Shown here piece after piece: positions 31,223-39,282 of a stretch of DNA of 64,000 nt; within the stretch, counting starts at the first letter, position 1; each line of letters starts with the position of its first letter. The position numbers and the translations under genes are program-made. The notes beneath the pieces were generated by a model. It made no database searches, was not told where the DNA came from, and worked only from the letters and a program-made list of their open reading frames with translations. The stretch spans positions 1 through 64,000 of the forward strand of contig JAGCNV010000040.1 in the NCBI GenBank assembly GCA_017645765.1. The letters are read 5' to 3'. Source of the DNA: a bacterium (GTDB lineage Bacteria > UBP6 > UBA1177).

Positions 31223-32488
31223 CTAAAATCCACCCATTCCTATCGTTGCGGAAAACTTGATCTCGTTCTGCATCAGATTGTGCGAAATACCGACCGCAAC
31301 CGCAGGGAACGCCAGTTTTTTCAGATACATTTTCAATCCGGTCGAATAGCCGAAATTCATTACGAAACTGCCGTCGGAATCCTCTCCGGCGAACTGTTCC
31401 AAAAGTCCGTAAGCCGAAAACATCACGAATTTCGTGTTCAGGATACCGACTTCTAGACCTAAATCGGCTCCGCCCATCTTGGTGCCGTGAAATTTGTCGG
31501 GCATGATCGTCGTTCCGACAACCATCTGCGAAGGTCTCAGCGTGACCGGAAGGTTGTTCGACCAGAAAAGTGCATACTGGGTAAGCACTCTGAGGCGCGT
31601 AACCGGCAGCGGATGCTGTATGGAAAGCTGCAAACCAATGGATTCCGCACAGCTTCCCGAGGTCAGAACAGTCACACCGCCGTCTATGCTGAACGACTTC
31701 ACCGACATGAACCATTCGTTGAGCGAAGGGAAACTAATGTCCCAGCCCACTCCAGGCGTAAATGCGTGAAAAGATTTGATTTTTTCTTTATATTCCGAGT
31801 ACTTTTTCTTAACCCCTGCATTTGTGTAGTTGTAGCGCAGACCGGCATTTATCTTCGAATGAGCCGTGATTTTATCGCTAACTGCGGCATAAACCGAACC
31901 GCTCATTGCGTTGTATTCGAATATTTTTTCGCCCGAAAGATTCTTTTCCTCGTTGTCGCGCCGGGTGAAAGAGGCTCCGACCGTAAAACCGGGGTGTTTT
32001 ATGTCGCGTGAAGGTCTGCTGTAGGCCATAAGAGCGAGCTGTATATTTTTAGAAAAAACTCCGCCCACGACATAGTTGTCTCTGATCCCGAACGCATTCA
32101 TATCCATCACGAAAGCCCCGCCCATAAAGCCCGTCGAGCTTGAATACATGAAAAAAGGGACCGGAATGAACGACCATTTTTCCTTAACTTTTATGAAAAG
32201 CACAGAGGCGCCGTTTTCATCTTTCTGAAGAGAAACTTCGGTTTCGGAAAAGAGCTCCAGCTCCTCAAGAGTGACCTTGACTTCATGCAGATCAATGCGG
32301 CTTTCGGACATTCCGACATACTTCCCGAGCACCGCAAACATATAGGATTCCTTTGTCCTTTCCAAACCTTCAAACTTCAGCGCCGACACAAGTGTTTTAT
32401 CCTTAACATCTTGATTTTCTTCAGCAAAAACACAGAAGCACGAAAAAAGCGGAATGAGCAGAAAAAAGAAAAACAGATATCTTATCAT
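31223..32488 (-). CDS. Omp85-like outer-membrane protein with one POTRA-like domain
   Basis: A 421-residue protein with a signal peptide (LFFFFLLIPLFSCFCVFA). Residues 35-105 look like a single POTRA domain (LVSALKFEGLERTKESYMFAVLGKYVG, LEELELFSETEVSL). The rest is beta-strand-rich, ending in a Phe (SATIGMGGF) as outer-membrane barrels do. It is shorter than BamA, more like the patatin- or TamA-type small Omp85 proteins. Role unknown; could transport or insert a partner. Upstream is a 12 bp minisatellite. Confidence 0.7.
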   Translation of the reverse strand: MIRYLFFFFLLIPLFSCFCVFAEENQDVKDKTLVSALKFEGLERTKESYMFAVLGKYVGMSESRIDLHEVKVTLEELELFSETEVSLQKDENGASVLFIKVKEKWSFIPVPFFMYSSSTGFMGGAFVMDMNAFGIRDNYVVGGVFSKNIQLALMAYSRPSRDIKHPGFTVGASFTRRDNEEKNLSGEKIFEYNAMSGSVYAAVSDKITAHSKINAGLRYNYTNAGVKKKYSEYKEKIKSFHAFTPGVGWDISFPSLNEWFMSVKSFSIDGGVTVLTSGSCAESIGLQLSIQHPLPVTRLRVLTQYALFWSNNLPVTLRPSQMVVGTTIMPDKFHGTKMGGADLGLEVGILNTKFVMFSAYGLLEQFAGEDSDGSFVMNFGYSTGLKMYLKKLAFPAVAVGISHNLMQNEIKFSATIGMGGF

Positions 32489-32585
32489 TTATTCATTTAT
32501 CTTATCATTTATCTTATCATTTATCTTATCATTTATCCTATCATTTTTGCCATTTATCTTATCAGTTCATTCGTTTATCTTATCA
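32478..32585. repeat. 12 bp minisatellite before the Omp85-like gene
   Basis: About seven to nine imperfect copies of ATTTATCTTATC, with perfect runs in the middle. They fill the gap between the fRMsr gene and the Omp85-like gene and extend over the latter's first codons. Copy number could vary by slippage and shift the promoter or leader length. Confidence 0.7.
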
Positions 32586-32587
32586 AA

Positions 32588-33040
32588 TCACCACACTAAT
32601 TTTTCTTCCAGAAGCCGCACTAATTTTTCAAGTCCTGCTTTGTCAGTAGCGGAGAAGCGGTTTGTCAAGGGACTATCGATATCGAGAACGGCGACGAGTT
32701 TGCCATTTGAATGGATCGGAACGACGATTTCTGAGTTCGACGCGCTGTCGCATGCGATATGACCCGGAAATTCGTGGACATCTGGAACAAGAACGGTTTC
32801 ATCTTTCAGAAGCACCGTTCCGCAGACACCTTTGCCCGGCTGAATGTGGATGCAGGCAGGCTTTCCCTGAAACGGTCCGACCGTGAGAACACTGTTTCTC
32901 ACGAGGTAAAATCCCGCCCAGTTCAAGTCTTTCAGACTCGTCATTATGAGTGAAGAAATGTTGCTGAGTGCCGCAATGCACCACGGCTCGCTCTCAAGCA
33001 GCTCAGTTGCCTGTTTCAGAAGAATGTCGTAGTTGGTCAT
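32588..33040 (-). CDS. msrC: Free methionine-(R)-sulfoxide reductase (GAF domain)
   Basis: A 150-residue single GAF domain of the fRMsr type: LNWAGFYLV, then LTVGPFQGKPACIHIQPGKG, VCGTVL, and HIACDSASNSEIVVPI. The three Cys (PACIHI, GVCGT, IACDS) match the conserved redox Cys. The enzyme reduces free methionine-R-sulfoxide with thioredoxin. Eight bases after the MFS gene, it closes the operon that begins with the EAL response regulator. Confidence 0.85.
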   Translation of the reverse strand: MTNYDILLKQATELLESEPWCIAALSNISSLIMTSLKDLNWAGFYLVRNSVLTVGPFQGKPACIHIQPGKGVCGTVLLKDETVLVPDVHEFPGHIACDSASNSEIVVPIHSNGKLVAVLDIDSPLTNRFSATDKAGLEKLVRLLEEKLVW

Positions 33041-33048
33041 TATGCCTC

Positions 33049-34251
33049 CTATGCTTTTTCAACTTCTTTTTTAGTTTTTATCGTTGCCGCATACGCGCTG
33101 TTGATGAGACCAAGTATCGCAGAAAGGATGAAAAGGGTCTCAATTCCGAGCGTATGCCAGATCCATCCGCCGAAAAGGGCGATAAGGATGCTTATCAGGT
33201 GGTTTACCGAAACGCCGGTCGAAATCGTTGCGCGGGTCTCTTCAGGCGAATCGGAAAGATCTTTGACATAGACATTCGAAGCCATCGAAGCGAGTGAAAT
33301 CACCGAATCAAGAATGTAGTTCACGCAGCACACGACAAAAGCGATGTCTCTCGGGAAAATGTGGTGGGCAAATCCGTAGAAAAAGCAGACTATGACAAGG
33401 ATCAAAGTATCCATGATCATTATGATTTTATATCCGAAACGGTCGATCATCCTTCCCACAAGCGGAGAAGCGGCAAAACAGCAGACTGCCGAAATCGCGA
33501 AAAGGAGGCTTATTATCATCGCGTCGGCACCGTAGAAAAGAACGAGGACATAAGGACCGAAAGTAAAGAATATCTGCTTTCTCGCACCGTAGAAAACTTC
33601 GATCATGTAGTATTTCGAGAACTTGCGGCGGAAGTAGAATCTCCGTTTTGCCCTGTCGGTCTCGCTGCTTCCCGTCATGCGCAGAGAAAAAATGAAACCG
33701 AGGAGAAGGATAGAACTGCTCACGATGAAGACCGGCTTGAAAAGTGCCGTGCTTTTGCCGGCAAAGAGACATACCGCAAAAATTATGACATACCCCGCGA
33801 GCATTCCCATCTGATGCACCGCGTTCTGCATTCCGAGGGCGATCCCGCCGCGCCCCTCCTTCGCATATTCAAGTGTCAGCGTGTTGCGCATCCCGAGCTG
33901 GACGTGCTCGCCCAAAGAATAGATGAACATCGCGAGGATGACGAGGAAACGCACCGGCGGAACGACTGACTGCATCGCCATGCCGCAGACCATGATGACA
34001 GCGCCGAATTTATATATTTTTTCAGCCGAAAAAGTGTAAAAAACGGCAAGAAAAAAAATGAGCAGAAAACCCGGAAGTTCGCGGAAAAACTCAGAGACGC
34101 CTTTGTCGAACTCGCTCATTCCGACGACCTGCGCCAGATAGTTGTCAAGCACACCTTTATACAAACCGAAAGCGAGCGCGAATGTCACCATCGACACGAA
34201 AAACGCCATGTATTTTGAATCCTGCCTGAAAACTTCCTTGAAACCGCCCAT
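33049..34251 (-). CDS. MFS transporter
   Basis: A 400-residue membrane protein with about twelve hydrophobic helices (for example YMAFFVSMVTFALAFGLYKG at the start, RFLVILAMFIYSLGEHVQLG, MIIMDTLILVIVCFFYGF). The loop VGRMIDRFGYKI is the MFS signature between helices 8 and 9 or its duplicate. Substrate cannot be inferred. Start after GGAGCG. Third in the operon. Confidence 0.8.
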   Translation of the reverse strand: MGGFKEVFRQDSKYMAFFVSMVTFALAFGLYKGVLDNYLAQVVGMSEFDKGVSEFFRELPGFLLIFFLAVFYTFSAEKIYKFGAVIMVCGMAMQSVVPPVRFLVILAMFIYSLGEHVQLGMRNTLTLEYAKEGRGGIALGMQNAVHQMGMLAGYVIIFAVCLFAGKSTALFKPVFIVSSSILLLGFIFSLRMTGSSETDRAKRRFYFRRKFSKYYMIEVFYGARKQIFFTFGPYVLVLFYGADAMIISLLFAISAVCCFAASPLVGRMIDRFGYKIIMIMDTLILVIVCFFYGFAHHIFPRDIAFVVCCVNYILDSVISLASMASNVYVKDLSDSPEETRATISTGVSVNHLISILIALFGGWIWHTLGIETLFILSAILGLINSAYAATIKTKKEVEKA

Positions 34252-34304
34252 GACCGCTCCGAAAACTAAGAAAAACGGCGCAGAGATACTTTTGCAGAAT
34301 TTTT

Positions 34305-34646
34305 TTATTCAGCCAACTCTTCGAGTCTTTTTTTCTGTTTTTTTGCTTCTTCGAGAAGTGCGGAATAGTCAGTGTCGGTGCGGCTGCGGAGAAGTTCCGT
34401 CATTTCGCTGAGCGGTTTGTAGATCGGGGTGAGCGAGATGTTTCCGTACATTCCTTTGAGTGCGTGTGCCACTTCAAACGCGGTGTCGAGATCTTTTTTC
34501 ACAAGCGCCGCTTCAAGCGCGTTCAGCTGTTCGTCCGGAACAGCCATATTCACGAGTTTAAGGTAAAAATCGTTAAGTCCCATGCAGCGCGCAACGCCTT
34601 CTTCGACATTTGCGCCGAAATCTTTAAGTTTTTCGATTGTCAGCAT
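34305..34646 (-). CDS. Stand-alone Hpt phosphotransfer protein
   Basis: A 113-residue four-helix protein; phospho-His in AHALKGMYGNI at about residue 61. It starts inside the end of the EAL response-regulator gene (7-base overlap) after GGGGAG. It could pass phosphate from a hybrid kinase, such as the one at 24712, to the adjacent receiver. Confidence 0.8.
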   Translation of the reverse strand: MLTIEKLKDFGANVEEGVARCMGLNDFYLKLVNMAVPDEQLNALEAALVKKDLDTAFEVAHALKGMYGNISLTPIYKPLSEMTELLRSRTDTDYSALLEEAKKQKKRLEELAE

Positions 34647-36349
34647 CTCTTTCTCCCCTCTTTTTCTATCATTTCGGAAAATTGATCAACCGGAAGCGGC
34701 TTCGAGAAATAGTAGCCCTGGATTATGTCGCAGCCGTTTTCCTTCAAAAGCCTGTACTGTTCCTCTGTTTCGACTCCTTCCGCGATAACGGGAACATTCA
34801 GGAACGACGCGATCTCGATCATAAGCTGGACCATACGCAGATCCTTTGCGTTTTCGCAGATGCGGCGGACAAATTTCATATCGAGTTTCAGCGCGTCAAT
34901 CGGCAGGGCGGCAAGCATGTTGAGCGAGGAATATCCCGAACCGAAGTCGTCCATTTCGAGTTTGAAGCCGCGCGATCTCAGCGAATTGGCAATTTCGATT
35001 ATGCGGTCAGAACTCTCGGTATATGCGGATTCAGTTATTTCAAGCAGCATATCGCCTGTCTGAAGCGAGTTGTCACGCACCAGATCAACCATATTCTGCT
35101 CATAATCCGGAGCAAGCAGATCAATACGCGAAACATTGACCGAAACAGGAACCGTCACGCCGAATGCGACTTTCCATGACTTTATCTGACGTGCGACTTC
35201 GCGCCATATATAGTTGTCAAGCCTGTTGATAAGACCGTTTTCCTCGAAAAGCGGGATAAACAGACCGGGGCTTATCATGCCGAGCTCGGGATGGTTCCAT
35301 CTGACGAGGGCTTCGGCACTGCAAAGACGCGGCTCGTCACCTTTTATGTTGAATTTAGGCTGATAGACGACTTTGAACTGTTTTTCGGCAAGCGCAGCCT
35401 CAACCTCGTGAATGAGTTTCTCCGCGAAGAGCTCCTTCTCATGCAGGTTTGAGTCATAAATCGCATAGTGTTCCGAAGCACTTTTGCGAAGCAGGTTGCA
35501 CGCGATATTCGCTTTGTCGAAACGCTCTTCCATGCTGACAGAAAAATCGACATTCTGGTAAACGCCCATACGCAGATTGATTTTCCCTTCTCCGGCAATA
35601 TCAGCCGCGGCATCACTTATACTTTCGAGGAAATCCTCGTGGGAATCGCAGTGCGGCAGATAAACGAAGAAAAGATCAGATCCACCGCGCCCGGCAAGAC
35701 CTTCGCTCTGAAAAGCGAAATACTTTATCTCATCGGCGAGAGCGCACAGAAGTTTGTCTCCGAAACTTCTTCCTCTGAGTTCGTTGACGAGGTGAAAACG
35801 CGAAACGTTGACAGCAATAGCATCCATCTCTCTTCCCGGTATGTAAACATCGCTTTTGGCGCAGTACTGAAAGAAGAAATCCTTGTTGTAAAGCCCTGTC
35901 AGGCGGTCTGTTTCAGTCGCGAGAATTATGTCGCTATCCTCGGCAAGCTCGATTGAACGCTGGACACGCGCCATGATGACTTCCGGCATATTGTAAGGTT
36001 TCGGAATGAAATCGGCGGCGCCGAGCTGAAGGCTCTCGACTTCGGCGTCTTTTTCAGACGTGAGAACGATGATCGGAATTTTTCTCAGCTTCGGATCGGC
36101 TTGCATTGCTTTGAGAACTTCGTATCCGTTGACTTCCGGCATCAGAAGATCAAGAAGAACAAGCGAGATCCTTCCCGGGATCCTCCTGACGATATCGATC
36201 GCCTTTCTGCCGTTTTCCGCATAGATGACATCGTATTTCTGCTGAAGTATCATGCCCAGAAGTTCGCGGTTTATAAGCTCGTCGTCAACAACGAGGACAG
36301 TCCGCTTCAGCTTGTGTAATCCTTCTTTTATATTCTGCTGTTCGTCCAT
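34640..36349 (-). CDS. Response regulator with degenerate GGDEF and intact EAL domains
   Basis: A 569-residue protein. The receiver (1-125) has VLVVDDELIN, phospho-Asp in LVLLDLLMPEVNGYE and the Lys of FIPKPYN. The GGDEF-like domain (150-300) has GRGGSDLF instead of GGDEF, so no diguanylate cyclase activity is expected. The EAL domain has AEALVRW, LLEITESAYTES, MDDFGSGYSS, LKLDMKFVRR and AEGVETEEQ, all the metal and catalytic residues. It is therefore a likely c-di-GMP phosphodiesterase switched by phosphorylation. ATG 36349 follows GGAGGTGAAA. Confidence 0.85.
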   Translation of the reverse strand: MDEQQNIKEGLHKLKRTVLVVDDELINRELLGMILQQKYDVIYAENGRKAIDIVRRIPGRISLVLLDLLMPEVNGYEVLKAMQADPKLRKIPIIVLTSEKDAEVESLQLGAADFIPKPYNMPEVIMARVQRSIELAEDSDIILATETDRLTGLYNKDFFFQYCAKSDVYIPGREMDAIAVNVSRFHLVNELRGRSFGDKLLCALADEIKYFAFQSEGLAGRGGSDLFFVYLPHCDSHEDFLESISDAAADIAGEGKINLRMGVYQNVDFSVSMEERFDKANIACNLLRKSASEHYAIYDSNLHEKELFAEKLIHEVEAALAEKQFKVVYQPKFNIKGDEPRLCSAEALVRWNHPELGMISPGLFIPLFEENGLINRLDNYIWREVARQIKSWKVAFGVTVPVSVNVSRIDLLAPDYEQNMVDLVRDNSLQTGDMLLEITESAYTESSDRIIEIANSLRSRGFKLEMDDFGSGYSSLNMLAALPIDALKLDMKFVRRICENAKDLRMVQLMIEIASFLNVPVIAEGVETEEQYRLLKENGCDIIQGYYFSKPLPVDQFSEMIEKEGRKRC

Positions 36350-36391
36350 TTTCACCTCCGGGGAAAAGCAAAAAAACAATGGGAAAATAGT

Positions 36392-36424
36392 GTTTTGCCA
36401 AAATTTTGTCAATTTTGGCAAAAC
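36392..36424 (-). promoter_or_regulatory. 14 bp inverted repeat over the promoter of the EAL regulator
   Basis: GTTTTGCCAAAATT and AATTTTGGCAAAAC enclose TTGTC. On the minus strand TTGACA lies in the centre (36406-36411), 17 bases later TATTTT (36383-36388). The perfect 14 bp arms centred on the -35 element look like a strong operator. As a hairpin without a T-run it is not a terminator. Confidence 0.6.
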
Positions 36425-36426
36425 CA

Positions 36427-36458
36427 ACGTGACGACGTAACGACGTAACGGCGTGACG
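36427..36458. repeat. Four tandem 8 bp units ACGTRACG
   Basis: ACGTGACG, ACGTAACG, ACGTAACG, GCGTGACG, head to tail, directly beside the 14 bp inverted repeat in the divergent gap. Related ACGT-containing inverted repeats are at 40719-40819. Confidence 0.65.
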
Positions 36459-36463
36459 ATAAT

Positions 36464-36498
36464 TTGAAATTCTTGAGGTTCCCGTGTAACATCACGGG
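36464..36498 (+). promoter_or_regulatory. Promoter of the sirtuin gene inside an inverted repeat
   Basis: TTGAAA (36464-36469), 17 bases, TAACAT (36487-36492). The -10 element is the loop of CCCGTG (36481-36486) / CACGGG (36493-36498), followed by ATTTTT. More likely an operator than a terminator because transcription would start within the right arm. Confidence 0.5.
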
Positions 36499-36525
36499 AT
36501 TTTTGACTGCGAGCGGAGGGATAAA

Positions 36526-37269
36526 ATGGACGAAAAAATCAAAAAATTAAGAGACTTCATCGAAGAATCAGACAACATCGTCTTTTTCGGCGGCGCCGGC
36601 GTTTCGACCGAAAGCGGCGTTCCCGATTTCAGAAGCAAGGACGGCTTATACAACCAGCACGATGTCCAGTTCGAGAAATACCGCCCTGAATATCTTTTGA
36701 GCCACAGCTGCTTAGAGGACCACCCTGACGTATTTTTCGAGTTCTACAGGCAAAAAATGGACGCGAGAGGGGTAAAACCGAACGCGGCGCATATCTTCCT
36801 CGCCGAACTTGAGAAGCGCGGCAAACTCAAAGCTGTCGTCACACAGAATATCGACGGACTTCACCAGAAAGCGGGAAGCACAAACGTCTATGAGATCCAC
36901 GGCACGACAACGCGCAACTACTGCTCGAAATGCGGCAAAAAGTATCCCGCCGACTATATTTTTGAATCGAAAGAGCAGATTCCCCGCTGCGAATGCGGAG
37001 GGATCGTCCGCTGCGATGTCACCCTTTACGAAGAACAGCTTCCTGCAGAGGCTGTAACAAAGGCAATAGCGGCAATTTCCTCGGCTGACATGCTCATTAT
37101 CGGCGGAACTTCGCTTTCGGTCTACCCAGCGGCGTCTTACGTCGGATATTTCCGCGGAAAGCACCTTGTCATCATCAACAAAGAACATTTGATTTACAAA
37201 CTTGATCCAGTCAACGATCTGGAAATCAACGAACCTATCGGAAAAGTTTTTTCTGCAGTTGCGGAATAG
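36526..37269 (+). CDS. cobB: SIR2-family NAD-dependent protein deacylase
   Basis: A 247-residue sirtuin. NAD pocket: FFGGAGVSTESGVPDFRS; QNIDGLHQKAGS; catalytic His in YEIHGTTTRNYC. The zinc Cys are in CSKCGKKY and CECGG; later GGTSLSVYPAASYV and VIINKE. It removes acyl groups from protein lysines at the cost of NAD. Start after GGAGGG. Convergent with the Smr gene, which ends two bases away. Confidence 0.9.
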   Translation: MDEKIKKLRDFIEESDNIVFFGGAGVSTESGVPDFRSKDGLYNQHDVQFEKYRPEYLLSHSCLEDHPDVFFEFYRQKMDARGVKPNAAHIFLAELEKRGKLKAVVTQNIDGLHQKAGSTNVYEIHGTTTRNYCSKCGKKYPADYIFESKEQIPRCECGGIVRCDVTLYEEQLPAEAVTKAIAAISSADMLIIGGTSLSVYPAASYVGYFRGKHLVIINKEHLIYKLDPVNDLEINEPIGKVFSAVAE

Positions 37270-37270
37270 T

Positions 37271-37741
37271 TTACGCCGTCACATCGACCTGTCCCGACTC
37301 TTCGACGCTTTTTTTATCCCACTCGATTTTCGAGCAGCACCCTTCCCTTTTGAGCTGTCTCAAAAGGATGTCTATCGCGTTTCTGAGAACGGGTGAAGTT
37401 TTGGAATGAAGCCCTTTGCCGGTGACAATCCTGATTTTGTAGATCCTGCCGCTTTTCATGGCGCGGACATTGGTTTCGACCACTTTTTCGGCCTCGTCCT
37501 GATTGAGTCCGTGAAGATCTATCTCGAATTCGGGAAGAACATTTTCGCTGCGCGGCCTGAAAAGCTCTTTCTGCTCCTCTGCGCTTGATTCCTTCTCGCG
37601 TTTGTGGATCTCGAAATCGATGTCGGAGTATTCTTCGAGAAGGTCTGCAAAACTCTCTTTTTCAGTCTCTTTTTTCTCAGTTTTGCCGGAAAAAAGTTCG
37701 GCAAAATTCATTGAATTATTATTCTGGAATTTTTTGCCCAT
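37271..37741 (-). CDS. Smr-domain protein
   Basis: A 156-residue protein: a charged, probably flexible N-terminal half and a C-terminal Smr domain with the DLHG motif (FEIDLHGLNQDEAEKVV) and RIVTGKGLHSKTSPVL. Smr domains bind or nick nucleic acids (as in MutS2); many stand-alone ones act in RNA surveillance. Its ATG overlaps the NAD kinase TGA by one base. Last gene of the kinase/Hsp33/NadK operon. Confidence 0.8.
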   Translation of the reverse strand: MGKKFQNNNSMNFAELFSGKTEKKETEKESFADLLEEYSDIDFEIHKREKESSAEEQKELFRPRSENVLPEFEIDLHGLNQDEAEKVVETNVRAMKSGRIYKIRIVTGKGLHSKTSPVLRNAIDILLRQLKREGCCSKIEWDKKSVEESGQVDVTA

Positions 37742-38574
37742 CACAACCTCTTGCCCAGATGGAGCCTTTCTGAAAGTATGTCGAAGAAACTTCTTTCGGG
37801 ATTCGAGACGACGCTTAGATCTCGCCCGTTCCTGCGGATAAGGACGACATCGTTTTCGCAGACCTGGACCGAATTTTTGCCGTCGCAGGTCAAAAATCCG
37901 AGAACACACTCCTTCAAAGTGACTTTGACCGAGCCTGACGCCGGAAGCACTATCGGCCTGTGCGTGAGAGCATGCGGAGCGACAGCGTTGATGACGAAAG
38001 ACTCGTCCGCAGGATAGATTATCGGACCGTTGCACGAAAGGTTGTAAGCCGTAGAACCGGTCGGAGTCGCCGCGATAAGCCCGTCACACTTGTACTGCGG
38101 CATCTCTTCACCGTTGTATTCGATTCCGAAACAGAGCATGGGTGAAGCGTTTATGTCACGGATTATCGTCACTTCGTTGAGAGCCGTGAAAGCCGCCGTT
38201 TCCGCGCCGTTTCTGAGGAGTCTGACATCCATCATCATGCGGTGCTTGACATCAAAATCGCCTTTGAGGAGATTCGTTATCATCTTTTCTTCGCCCGGAT
38301 TTATCTCGGCAAGGAATCCGAGCTGCCCGACATTGATCCCGGCGATCGGGATATCGCGCTCGAAAGCCATCGAAGCGCCTGCGAGGAATGTTCCGTCGCC
38401 GCCGACCGTCACAATGAGGTCGGAACCCTCGATCTCATCGATATTTTCGACGATTTTTACACCAAGTTCCCTGCTCTTTTCAGTAATGAAAGCGCGTGTT
38501 TCCTGCTGTTCGGCGATTTTTCTGCCGTCGTTTCTGAAAAAAAGGAAAACTTTTGAAATTTTATTTGATGTCAT
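37741..38574 (-). CDS. nadK: NAD kinase
   Basis: A 277-residue enzyme that phosphorylates NAD to NADP. The GGDG motif is in LIVTVGGDGTFLAGA, followed by PIAGINVGQLGFLAEI, the NE/short motif ALNEVTI, CDGLIAATPTGSTAYNLSCNGPI and PIVLPASGSVKV. Complete and of normal length. It overlaps the Hsp33-like gene by 14 bases and the Smr gene by one, so all are co-translated. Confidence 0.9.
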   Translation of the reverse strand: MTSNKISKVFLFFRNDGRKIAEQQETRAFITEKSRELGVKIVENIDEIEGSDLIVTVGGDGTFLAGASMAFERDIPIAGINVGQLGFLAEINPGEEKMITNLLKGDFDVKHRMMMDVRLLRNGAETAAFTALNEVTIIRDINASPMLCFGIEYNGEEMPQYKCDGLIAATPTGSTAYNLSCNGPIIYPADESFVINAVAPHALTHRPIVLPASGSVKVTLKECVLGFLTCDGKNSVQVCENDVVLIRRNGRDLSVVSNPERSFFDILSERLHLGKRL

Positions 38575-39280
38575 GTTTTTTTATCCCGTATTTAAAGCCG
38601 CAACGAGGACATTCGACATTGAGAACAGGCTCGTTCTCGAAAAGAAAATCGATATCCTTTTTAGGCATCCGTTTGAAAATTCCGGCTATTTTTTCTTTCG
38701 TGCAGCCGCATCTGAAAGCAAGGCTCACGTTTTCTTCCGAAGCATCTTCAATAAAAGCAAGCGATTCGGAATTGTTTTTTATCCCGAAAATCTCGCCGTC
38801 CTCGTAAACTTCAAGATATTCCTGCGACTGGTCGGCAAAAAATCTCTTAAAAAGCTCGTCCAAAATCCTGTCAGACGGAACATTTTCAGCGCAGTCAACC
38901 ATCGTTACGCTCTCCATTCCCGAAATATCGGAAACCATCTGTACCGACATGCGCGGATTTTTCTCGTAAGGCGAGGGCTCCCACGAATGTGTTTTCGCGA
39001 CAAAAGTGCCGTTTTCGGAATCGACGCAGCAGAAAAGCCTCCGTTTCTGCAAAGGCATTGAGACATTCCATGCAAAACTCCACCCGTGCGGCATAAAAGG
39101 AAGGTAAGAGATCGCGAACGAAATCAGTTTTCTAAGATTCGGAAAGCACTCTTTCGGAACAGCCTCTATCGGATTCTGGACATAAAAATCGAGGTAAAGC
39201 CCCATAAAATCGACGGAATTGAGCTCTGAAAAGGCAGTTTCGCCGTTTTTCAGAGAAATTTTAACTGTTGCTGAAGACAT
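38561..39280 (-). CDS. Hsp33-like protein with a divergent N-terminal domain
   Basis: A 239-residue protein. The C-terminal zinc centre is that of Hsp33: CxC in FRCGCTKEKI and CxxC in CPRCGFKYG, spaced as in the redox-switched chaperone, where oxidation of these Cys exposes the binding surface. The N-terminal 180 residues keep the broad plan (MVSDISGMESVTMVDCAENVPSD; YLEVYEDGEIFG) but little of the usual sequence. Either a distant Hsp33 or a specialised relative. Between the kinase (2-base gap) and NAD kinase genes. Confidence 0.65.
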   Translation of the reverse strand: MSSATVKISLKNGETAFSELNSVDFMGLYLDFYVQNPIEAVPKECFPNLRKLISFAISYLPFMPHGWSFAWNVSMPLQKRRLFCCVDSENGTFVAKTHSWEPSPYEKNPRMSVQMVSDISGMESVTMVDCAENVPSDRILDELFKRFFADQSQEYLEVYEDGEIFGIKNNSESLAFIEDASEENVSLAFRCGCTKEKIAGIFKRMPKKDIDFLFENEPVLNVECPRCGFKYGIKKHDIK

Positions 39281-39282
39281 TT

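Noticed and set aside
36481-36504. CCCGTG/CACGGG plus T-run as a terminator before the sirtuin gene
   Set aside because: The likely -10 element lies in its loop, so the transcript would begin inside the stem.
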